Positions 8,694 through 16,121 of a stretch of DNA of 54,716 nucleotides are shown piece by piece (the stretch's first letter is position 1; every line of letters begins with the position of its first letter). Source of the DNA: Rhodospirillaceae bacterium (GTDB lineage Bacteria > Pseudomonadota > Alphaproteobacteria > UBA8366); the NCBI GenBank assembly GCA_002722095.1, contig PBKG01000001.1:76334-131049 (forward strand), written 5' to 3'. The notes beneath the pieces are model-generated. The model did no database searches. It was not told the origin of the DNA and saw only the letters and a list, made by a program, of their open reading frames with translations. The position numbers were made by a program, and so were the translations under genes.

Positions 8694-10037
8694 ATGATTT
8701 CAAATGAGTTTGCCGCTTATGCGGTCTCGGAACGGGACCGCGAGTTGCCGGACGATGTTATTCATGCGGCCAAGCGATGCTTTATCGATTGGTGCGGTAC
8801 CACGGCGGCCGGCGGCGTGAAAATGCCCGCAACCGGCTTTCAAGTGGCATTCGACGAGGACATGGATCGCGGTAATGCCCGGCTTTTCCCCGGCGCACGC
8901 AAGGCCACTATCCGCGCGGCAACCATTATCAACGCCGCCGCCTCGCACACGGTTGAGTTCGACGACGTTTATGGCCCCGCAGCCTATCATCCCGGCACCC
9001 CCACCGTTTCGACCGCATTTTCGGTCGCCGACGGAATGGGCGTTCCGGGTATGGAGTTTCTGCGCGCCGTTACGGTCGGCTACGAAGTCTCCACCCGCAT
9101 CGCCGAGACAATGGGACGACCGCACTACAATTATTGGCATACGACAGCAACCAACGGCTCCTACGGTGCCTTGTTTGCCGCGGGAACACTGCTCGAGCTC
9201 GATCATGAGCAATTCGTCAATGCCTTGGGAAGCGCCGGCACCATGGCGGCAGGATTACAGCAGGCATTTCGCGAAGATTGCCACGGCAAGCCTATCCACG
9301 GGGCCCATGCCGCCGGTAGCGGATTGATGGCTGCACAAGTCGCCAAACAAGGGGTTACGGGTGCCAAACAAATTCTCGACGGTCCAGTCGGTTTCGGCAA
9401 TGCGATGAGTGAGGATGTGGACTGGTCGAATACAGGCGACGGGCTCGGAGAAAGCTACAACATCACCCGCATCACGGTAAAAAACCACGGCTGCTGCGGC
9501 CATGCTTTCCCCGCAATCGACGCTGCACTGGCAATCACGGCAGAGCACAGCATTACCCATGAAGACATTGCGTCGGTGAAGATCGGCATGGCGCAATCGA
9601 CGGTGGATATCTGCGGCGGCATGACCCACGACACCTTCTTCGAAGGCCAGTTCAGCCTTGCTTTCGTCGTTGCGTCCGGGTTCGTCAACGGCCGCGTTCG
9701 GCTCGAAGCCTTCACGCCTGAAGCCCTGAAAGACCCGACAGTGTCGGCGTTGGTCAAAAAATGCGAAGTCTTCGTCGACCCCGAAGTGGACGCAACCTTC
9801 CCGCTTAAACGAATGGCCCATCTCATCGTCGAAACCAAGAACGGAAAAGTCATCGATCATATGCAGCAAACCCGCAAGGGCGCGCCGGACAACCCCTTAA
9901 GCGATGGGGAATTGGAAGAGAAATATTTCGAATTGGTCGCACCTGAACTTGGGGACGCAGGCGCAAAAAAACTGCTCGATGGCATTTGGGCCATCGATAA
10001 GCTCGACAATATCCAAAACCTTCCCATCGGCGCCTAA
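8694..10037 (+). CDS. MmgE/PrpD family protein
   Basis: A 447-residue member of the MmgE/PrpD family, which includes 2-methylcitrate dehydratase and cis-aconitate/itaconate-related enzymes. Recognisable blocks are DWCGTTAAGG, the substrate-loop region HTVEFDDVYGP, and KNHGCCGHAFPAIDA. The ATG at 8694 is preceded by TGGAGA; an upstream extension from 8637 lacks a ribosome-binding site. It opens a run of four same-strand genes with gaps of 19, 20 and 7 bases: a cysteine-synthase-like enzyme, a TylF-type methyltransferase and a sulfotransferase. No other methylcitrate-cycle gene accompanies it, so here it is more likely a dehydratase/isomerase of a dedicated pathway. Confidence 0.85.
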   Translation: MISNEFAAYAVSERDRELPDDVIHAAKRCFIDWCGTTAAGGVKMPATGFQVAFDEDMDRGNARLFPGARKATIRAATIINAAASHTVEFDDVYGPAAYHPGTPTVSTAFSVADGMGVPGMEFLRAVTVGYEVSTRIAETMGRPHYNYWHTTATNGSYGALFAAGTLLELDHEQFVNALGSAGTMAAGLQQAFREDCHGKPIHGAHAAGSGLMAAQVAKQGVTGAKQILDGPVGFGNAMSEDVDWSNTGDGLGESYNITRITVKNHGCCGHAFPAIDAALAITAEHSITHEDIASVKIGMAQSTVDICGGMTHDTFFEGQFSLAFVVASGFVNGRVRLEAFTPEALKDPTVSALVKKCEVFVDPEVDATFPLKRMAHLIVETKNGKVIDHMQQTRKGAPDNPLSDGELEEKYFELVAPELGDAGAKKLLDGIWAIDKLDNIQNLPIGA

Positions 10038-10056
10038 CGCGAAGCCGGAGTCATCA

Positions 10057-11010
10057 ATGTACATTGCCAACGACCTCACCGATCTCATCGGTGGCACACC
10101 ACTCCTGAAGCTCGACCGATTATTTCCCGACAGTCCGGCTCAGATTATGGCCAAGCTCGAACTACTCAATCCCACTTCGATCAAGGATCGCCCGGCGCTT
10201 TACATGATCCGCAATGCCATTGCCGAGGGCAAAATCAAGCCTGGGACCGAGGTCGTCGAGGCAACGAGCGGAAACACCGGAATCGGCATCGCATGCCTCG
10301 CCACCATCCTCGGTTTCAAGGCCCGGCTCTATATGATCGATACGAGTTCGGTCGAGCGACAGAAATTGCTCTCGGCCTACGGCGCGACCGTTGTCCTGAC
10401 ACCGGCCGCCGAGTTAACCACGGGAGCGCGAGAGCGGGCCCTCGCCTATTGTGCGGCGAACCCCGACACCACTTTTTTCGCCAATCAACATGGCAATGAA
10501 AACAATGCGGCTGCACACATTGCCACGACCGGCCCGGAGCTCTGGGAACAAACCGAAGGCGAAATCGGTGCCGTTGTCATTGGCATGGGCACCAGCGGCA
10601 CCATCGAAGGCGTCTCGAAATTTTTGAAAGACAAAGATCCAAATATCCGTGTCGTCGGCGTCGAACCGGCGGCGAGCCCGGTCAATGCGGGCGGCGAACC
10701 CGGACCTCACCGGATCAGTGGTATGGGACCCGGTTTTATCGCGGAAAACTTCGAACGCGCCCGGGATCGGATCGACGAAATACTCTTAGTCGAGGATGAA
10801 GTTTCATTCGAATGGGCGCGGCGCGTGACATTGGCAGAGGGCGTTATTGTCGGGCCGACCTCCGGAGCAACCGTCTGGGGCGCGGACGAACTTGCCCGCC
10901 GGCCAGAATTTGCCGGCAAAAATATTATCTGCTTCCTCTATGATACCGGCGAACGTTACCTGTCCATGGATGATTTGTTCACCACCGACACGGTAATTCA
11001 TGAAGGCTAG
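10057..11010 (+). CDS. Cysteine synthase family PLP-dependent beta-replacement enzyme
   Basis: A 317-residue fold-type II PLP enzyme of the CysK/CysM group. The PLP-binding lysine is Lys43 in NPTSIKDRP. The substrate/phosphate loops are TSGNTGIG at residues 70-77 and GMGTSGTIEG. The CysK-like segment HRISGMGPGFIAENF is also present. Such enzymes replace the acetoxy or phospho group of an activated serine with a sulfur or nitrogen nucleophile. The length matches CysK. Because it sits in an operon with PrpD-like, methyltransferase and sulfotransferase genes, it may make a specialised amino acid rather than housekeeping cysteine; that is inference. The ATG at 10057 has GCCGGAG upstream. Confidence 0.85.
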   Translation: MYIANDLTDLIGGTPLLKLDRLFPDSPAQIMAKLELLNPTSIKDRPALYMIRNAIAEGKIKPGTEVVEATSGNTGIGIACLATILGFKARLYMIDTSSVERQKLLSAYGATVVLTPAAELTTGARERALAYCAANPDTTFFANQHGNENNAAAHIATTGPELWEQTEGEIGAVVIGMGTSGTIEGVSKFLKDKDPNIRVVGVEPAASPVNAGGEPGPHRISGMGPGFIAENFERARDRIDEILLVEDEVSFEWARRVTLAEGVIVGPTSGATVWGADELARRPEFAGKNIICFLYDTGERYLSMDDLFTTDTVIHEG

Positions 11011-11030
11011 CGGCGGATAGGGAAAAGCCC

Positions 11031-11837
11031 ATGAGCGACGAAGATTTCACCGACTACCAAAAGCTCTCCCACGATCAGGTGTTACCGCCGATCAGCTTTC
11101 AGGGTGCGAACTTCAATATTGTCGACCAGGCGAAATTCAAAAAGGCATTGGAGCTGATACGGGAAAGTCTCGCGCCTGCGGTACAAAATTCGATTTACTG
11201 CGCCGACAATATGATCACCTGGAATAAGAATTACAGCTTCTTTCGGGATCAATATTTCCTCGATTTCGCGAACGATCAAACCAACCCGCTCGTAGAACGT
11301 TCCATCCTGTGGCGCACCTACGTGCTGCTACATTTTGCCGAACGCTGCATGAAGCTAGAAGGTGATTTTATCGAACTCGGTTGCCATACCGGCGCAACCG
11401 CGCAGCACATGGTGGATCAATTGAACTTCACCATTCCCGGAAAATCGCTTTATCTTTACGACCTGTTCGAATGGAACGAAGGCGACCAGCATACCCGCCA
11501 TGCCGGTCACGAAAACGCGAATATGTACGAGGATGTTTGCGCCAGGTTCGAGAGCCACGACTTCGTACATGTGATCAAAGGCTACGTGCCGGATTCTTTT
11601 GCGGAGGAATTCCCCGAGAAAATCGCCTTTGCCCACATCGACATGAATCAGCCGACACCGGAAGTGGGCGCTCTGAAGTTCGTCCTTCCGCGCCTCGTCG
11701 ACGGTGGCGTCATCGTCTTCGACGACTACGGCTGGTGGGCCTATAGCGCACAAAAACGTTTTATCGACCCTGTACTGGAAAAGGCAGGCCTCAGCGCCGT
11801 CGAATTACCGACCGGCCAAGGCCTCCTGATCAAGTGA
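11031..11837 (+). CDS. TylF/MycF-type SAM-dependent O-methyltransferase
   Basis: A 268-residue protein of the macrocin O-methyltransferase (TylF) family. The SAM-binding motif I reads FIELGCHTGATAQ. Later come KSLYLYDLFEW and the acidic motif IVFDDYGWW, which in this family supplies metal-binding aspartates. Known members methylate hydroxyls of sugars or small metabolites using Mg2+. The gene lies 20 bases after the cysteine-synthase-like gene and 7 bases before the sulfotransferase, so it is very probably translated from the same messenger. The substrate is unknown. A relationship to cephalosporin-hydroxylase-like or sugar-modifying members of the same superfamily is possible. Confidence 0.75.
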   Translation: MSDEDFTDYQKLSHDQVLPPISFQGANFNIVDQAKFKKALELIRESLAPAVQNSIYCADNMITWNKNYSFFRDQYFLDFANDQTNPLVERSILWRTYVLLHFAERCMKLEGDFIELGCHTGATAQHMVDQLNFTIPGKSLYLYDLFEWNEGDQHTRHAGHENANMYEDVCARFESHDFVHVIKGYVPDSFAEEFPEKIAFAHIDMNQPTPEVGALKFVLPRLVDGGVIVFDDYGWWAYSAQKRFIDPVLEKAGLSAVELPTGQGLLIK

Positions 11838-11844
11838 GGCCCGA

Positions 11845-12723
11845 ATGACCAGCTATGACCGGTTGCAGGCCCTATCCGAGAAACAATTGTTCTTCATCGT
11901 GGGGGCATCGAAATCCGGCACCACATGGCTACAACTGCTCCTCGACGGACATCCCGCTATTTGTTCTCGCGGAGAAGGTCATTTCATAGATAACTTGATG
12001 CCTTTCCTCTCCCAAGCCCTGCTCACCTACAACCAGAAATCCCTCGAGCGAAACGATGCCGCAAAAGCTATCGGCTGGGAGGCTAATTGTCCGATATTCG
12101 ACGGCGACGATTTCGCTTTTCTGGTACGAACCGCAGTTCTCAGGGCCTTCGACCGTTGGATCGACGACGACAGCGTAACTTGCATCGGGGACAAGACCCC
12201 TGAACATGCGATCGGAATGGACGAACTTTCGGACCTATTCCCGACCAGCCGCTTCATTCATATCCTCCGCGACGGACGTGACGTATGCCTATCGGGCTGG
12301 CTCTTCGCGCAAAATCGCGATGCGGATGCGGTGAAGAATATGACTATGGTCGAGTATGTTTCCGCCTATGCGGACGCCTGGTGCAATCGTGTCACCTCAG
12401 CACGGGCGTTTGGCGCCGCGCACCCGGATCGTTTTCATGAAATCCGATACGAAACACTCCATGGCGATTTAGACGTCGAAGTCGCCCGTGTTCTCGATTT
12501 TCTTGGAGTGGATAATGGGGCTGAGATGGTCGCTGCCTGCCGGCAAGCAGGTGCGTTCGAAACGTCATCGGGAGGCCGTGAGCGAGGCGAAGAAGACAAG
12601 ACCTCGTTTTTTCGTAAAGGCGTTATCGGCGATCATAGGAATCATTTCGACGAAGAGACTTACGCCGCAGTCGAAAAAGCAGCCGGGCCATTGTTGCGAG
12701 AGCTGGGATACGATCGAGCCTAG
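11845..12723 (+). CDS. Sulfotransferase family protein
   Basis: A 292-residue PAPS-dependent sulfotransferase. The 5'-phosphosulfate loop is GASKSGTTWL at residues 20-29, and the 3'-phosphate motif is HILRDGRDVCLSGW. There is no membrane segment, so it is a cytosolic enzyme that would sulfate a small molecule or glycan. It begins 7 bases after the methyltransferase gene, and its stop shares the tetranucleotide CTAG with the stop of the convergent transporter gene. Tyrosylprotein or heparan-type substrates cannot be distinguished by sequence. With its neighbours it suggests methylated and sulfated product formation. Confidence 0.85.
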   Translation: MTSYDRLQALSEKQLFFIVGASKSGTTWLQLLLDGHPAICSRGEGHFIDNLMPFLSQALLTYNQKSLERNDAAKAIGWEANCPIFDGDDFAFLVRTAVLRAFDRWIDDDSVTCIGDKTPEHAIGMDELSDLFPTSRFIHILRDGRDVCLSGWLFAQNRDADAVKNMTMVEYVSAYADAWCNRVTSARAFGAAHPDRFHEIRYETLHGDLDVEVARVLDFLGVDNGAEMVAACRQAGAFETSSGGRERGEEDKTSFFRKGVIGDHRNHFDEETYAAVEKAAGPLLRELGYDRA

Positions 12724-14258
12724 GCCGCACCCGTCTTCTTGATCCGCACGAAAAACAGCAGCGGCAGCATCAGCACCGTCATAATGGTCATGATCTGGAA
12801 ATCGATGATGTAGCCCATGAATTCGGCCTGCTTGTCGATCAACCGGTCGAGGGCCATCATGCCGCTCAGACTGTCCATGTTCCATTTTTCGGGCAGAATG
12901 AGGTGCTGGAAGCGCTCGTTATATTCGCTGACATTCTGGCTCAACGTCGACCGCGCGCTTTGGGTGCTGCGTACCAAGATCGCGATCAATACCGAAATTC
13001 CGATGCCTGAGGCGATACGCTGTGCGGTCGAGAGAATGGAGGTGCCGTCGGGCCGCATCGATGATTCAAGCGTCGAAAACGTAATCGCAAGAATCGGTGT
13101 TTTAACGAAACCGAGCCCAAAACCCTGCAAGAAGACCGCCACGGTAATCGGCAACGTGGTCGCATTCGGGGCAAGTTGCGAGAGCGACCAAGTCGAAAAC
13201 GCAATGCCTAGCATGCCGAGAAGAATCAAAAATTTTGGATTATACCGCAGCACCAGAAAGCCCGCGATGAAGGATGCACACATGGATCCCATGCCTCGGA
13301 AGGCGATGATCAATCCCGCATCGCTCGCCGGCAGCCCCAACTGGTCCTGCAGGATTGGCGGCAACAAACCCACATAGCCGTAGATCATGAACTGGGTAAA
13401 TACGACCAGAATCATGCCGATCATGAATTCCCGGTTCTTAAACACGCGCAAATTCAAATAGGGTTGCCGTGCGGTAACCGCATGGAAAATGAAGACGTAT
13501 GTGAACCCAGTAGCGATAAATGTGTAGACAATGATTAGGTTCGAATTGAACCAATCTAGTTTGCCGCCTTGGGACAGCAAAAGTTGTGTCGCGCAAAGAG
13601 CAACGCTCAGAACGACAAAACCGAAGAAATCGAAGGGCTTGGGATCATTATTTTCGTCTTTCGGTAAAAGACGCATAATTAAAAACAAACCAATCAGACC
13701 GATCGGAATATTGATGAGATAAATCATTCTCCAGTCGAAGAGTTCGGTCAGCAATCCACCGACAATGGGACCGATCACAATGGAGCTGTTGCGACCCATC
13801 TGGAGCCAGCCAAACGCGATCCCGTGCCGACTCCTGGGGAAGGCGGCGAGAATAATTTGGATGGTGAGCGGATTGAACCCGGCGCCAAACGCACCCTGGA
13901 AAAAGCGAAAAAACACCACCTCGTAAAGCGTCGCCGATTGTGACACGAGGAAGGACATGCTGATGAAACCTGCCGTAACTGCAATAAACAGGTTCTTGCA
14001 GCCGATTTTACGGCTAAGCCACGCATAGAACGGCGTGAACATCGCAGATGCCACGAGATACGCCGTAAGCACCCAGGAAATTTCCACCAGCGTGACCGAA
14101 AAGGTTCCCATCATTCGGGGAATCGCAACGCCTGTCGCAAAGGTATCCATGCCCTGCATCGAGCCCGCGGGCAAAATGGCAAGCGCTACAAGAATCCGTT
14201 GCCGGGGCGGAAGCCCCTCTTCTTCGTCTTTTTGACTTTCTTCGGTGGCGGCGGTCAT
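12720..14258 (-). CDS. DHA2 family MFS drug/metabolite exporter (copy 1)
   Basis: A 512-residue major facilitator of the EmrB/QacA (DHA2, 14 transmembrane helix) type. Hydrophobic helices fill most of the length after a charged N-terminus. Signature stretches include TGVAIPRMMG in the first helix region, LSRKIGCKNLF in the loop between helices 2 and 3, and the motif C region GPIVGGLLTELFDWR. It is an inner-membrane H+ antiporter that exports hydrophobic compounds. It is closely related to the gene behind it (14301-15833), a tandem duplication. The periplasmic adaptor EmrA that usually accompanies EmrB is absent. It is convergent with the sulfotransferase operon. Confidence 0.88.
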   Translation of the reverse strand: MTAATEESQKDEEEGLPPRQRILVALAILPAGSMQGMDTFATGVAIPRMMGTFSVTLVEISWVLTAYLVASAMFTPFYAWLSRKIGCKNLFIAVTAGFISMSFLVSQSATLYEVVFFRFFQGAFGAGFNPLTIQIILAAFPRSRHGIAFGWLQMGRNSSIVIGPIVGGLLTELFDWRMIYLINIPIGLIGLFLIMRLLPKDENNDPKPFDFFGFVVLSVALCATQLLLSQGGKLDWFNSNLIIVYTFIATGFTYVFIFHAVTARQPYLNLRVFKNREFMIGMILVVFTQFMIYGYVGLLPPILQDQLGLPASDAGLIIAFRGMGSMCASFIAGFLVLRYNPKFLILLGMLGIAFSTWSLSQLAPNATTLPITVAVFLQGFGLGFVKTPILAITFSTLESSMRPDGTSILSTAQRIASGIGISVLIAILVRSTQSARSTLSQNVSEYNERFQHLILPEKWNMDSLSGMMALDRLIDKQAEFMGYIIDFQIMTIMTVLMLPLLFFVRIKKTGAA

Positions 14259-14300
14259 GCGCTCCGTCGTGACGCTGTTTAGGGAAGCAGCGCCGCTATT

Positions 14301-15833
14301 CTAGCGCAATGACCCCTCTTTCGGCGAGCGCACGAAGATCAACAGGGGCAACATGGCAAGTGTCAGGAAGGTCATAATTTGGAAGTCGGTAATATAGGCG
14401 ATGAATTCCGCATGCTTTTCGATCATCCGATCGAAGGCCATCATTCCACTCAAGCTGTCGAGGTCCCAGCTGCCGGGTAATTGTTCGATACGCTCGCTGT
14501 TGACGCTCTCGACGAGACTGGTGCGCGCGTTCTGAGTGCTGCGGACCAAAAGCGCGATCAATACCGAAACACCGACCGAAGACGCTAGCCGCTGCGTTGT
14601 CGCCATGACGCTGGCCCCGTCCGGCCGGAGCGATGTTTCCAGCGTCGAAAACGCGAGAGTCATGATCGGTGTTTTAATAAATCCGAGCCCGAAACCTTGC
14701 AGGAAGACCGCGAGGATGATCGGTGCCGTGGTCTGTATCGGCGCCAACTCCGCGAGCATCCAAGTCGCGATCGCGACAACCGTCATGCCGGCGATGATCA
14801 AATTCCGAGGCGAAAATTTAAAAATCATGATCCCCGCCAGCATCGCCGCGCACATGGTGCCGACGCCCCGATTGGCAATGATCATGCCCGCATCGATCAC
14901 CGGAAAACCGAGCTGACTTTGGAGAATTGGCGGCAATAGCCCGACATAACCGTAGGTCATGAAATGGGCGAAAAACATCAACGCTATGCCGATGGCAAAT
15001 TCCTTATTCTTGAATACCAACGGATTGAGATACGGATGCAGAGCGGTCAAGGCGTGGACCAAAAAAACCCAAAAAAAGGCGATCCCAAGAAAAGTACAAA
15101 TGACGATCATGTCGGAATCGAACCAGTCGAGCTTTTCGCCCTGGTTGAGAAGAATTTGTATGGCCACGATTGCGGCGCTCAACGCCGTGAAGCCGAAGAA
15201 ATCGAAGGCCTTTGGCTCCTGCGGCTCATCTTTCGGCAGAATTCGCGGAATCAGTATCAGCGCGAGGATCGCCAGTGGCACATTCATCAAATAGACCATT
15301 CGCCAATCGAAGAATTCGGTCAGAATGCCGCCTACTAGAGGGCCGATAACGACCGCGCTGTTGCGCCCCATTTGCAACCATCCGAAAGCGATGCCGTGAT
15401 GACTTTTGGGAAACGTCGCCAGCACCACCTGCGTTGTGAGGGGATTCAAGCCCGCCGCGAAAACCCCTTGGCAGAACCGAAAAACGACGATCTCGGTGAG
15501 ACTGCTGGACTGCGAAATCAAAATCGAACAGCACATGAAGCCAAACACGACACCGATGAAAAGCCGTTTGCAGCCTATTTTGCGGCTGAGCCAGGCAAAC
15601 AGGGGCGTAAACATCGCGGACGCCACCAAGAACGAGGTCAGCACCCAGGACACTTCCGTAATGGTGACCGATAGCGAGCCCATCATCCGGGGAATGGCGA
15701 CACCTGTCGCGAAAGTATCCATTCCCTGCATGGCCCCGGCCGGAAGAATGGCCAGGGCAACCAAAATACGCTGACGCGGCGGCAAGCCTTCCGTTTCCTG
15801 CTCGTCTCGTTCGCTGCCGGTAGTTGCCGTCAT
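14301..15833 (-). CDS. DHA2 family MFS drug/metabolite exporter (copy 2)
   Basis: A 510-residue paralogue of the transporter encoded at 12720-14258, with the same start (GLPPRQRILVALAILPAG) and the same C-terminal LSGMMAFDRMIEKHAEF block. Predicted topology is 14 membrane helices with the DHA2 motif C (GPLVGGILTEFFDWR). The two genes are 42 bases apart and are likely co-transcribed, with this copy first. They differ throughout, so the duplication is old. Two half-related exporters in tandem could work as a heterodimer or cover different substrates. No adaptor or outer-membrane partner is adjacent. Confidence 0.88.
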   Translation of the reverse strand: MTATTGSERDEQETEGLPPRQRILVALAILPAGAMQGMDTFATGVAIPRMMGSLSVTITEVSWVLTSFLVASAMFTPLFAWLSRKIGCKRLFIGVVFGFMCCSILISQSSSLTEIVVFRFCQGVFAAGLNPLTTQVVLATFPKSHHGIAFGWLQMGRNSAVVIGPLVGGILTEFFDWRMVYLMNVPLAILALILIPRILPKDEPQEPKAFDFFGFTALSAAIVAIQILLNQGEKLDWFDSDMIVICTFLGIAFFWVFLVHALTALHPYLNPLVFKNKEFAIGIALMFFAHFMTYGYVGLLPPILQSQLGFPVIDAGMIIANRGVGTMCAAMLAGIMIFKFSPRNLIIAGMTVVAIATWMLAELAPIQTTAPIILAVFLQGFGLGFIKTPIMTLAFSTLETSLRPDGASVMATTQRLASSVGVSVLIALLVRSTQNARTSLVESVNSERIEQLPGSWDLDSLSGMMAFDRMIEKHAEFIAYITDFQIMTFLTLAMLPLLIFVRSPKEGSLR

Positions 15834-16121
15834 CTAGCACGCCGGCCCTGAGGACGGCTCCGTACATTTTGAGGAGTAATTTGTCCGCCCAGTCTACACC
15901 ATCAGCGTTGTTTGGGGAGTTGTGGATCACCCCGAACCGACCAGTGTCGATAGTTCCCGTTAAGGCAGTATTAGAGTACGCAAAACACTGTGTCTAAGCG
16001 AACCAAAAATTTTAAATCACTAATAACAAACGTTTTTTGCAAGATGACAAATTTCGCTTTATTTGATAAAATTTTATGAAAATGTAGGGGAAAAGGGCCT
16101 GAACAACAAAAGCAAAATAAA
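15834..16121. other. AT-rich divergent intergenic region
   Basis: These 288 bases separate the transporter genes from the FecR-RTX gene. The right half (about 15970-16121) is markedly richer in A and T than the rest of the window, with runs such as ATTTGATAAAATTTT. It must hold the promoters of both diverging units. I see no clear -35/-10 pair, no convincing ORF and no structured RNA. Confidence 0.4.

Noticed and set aside
12720..15833. Assembly duplication of the transporter gene
   Set aside because: The two copies differ throughout at both DNA and protein level, so they are genuine paralogues.
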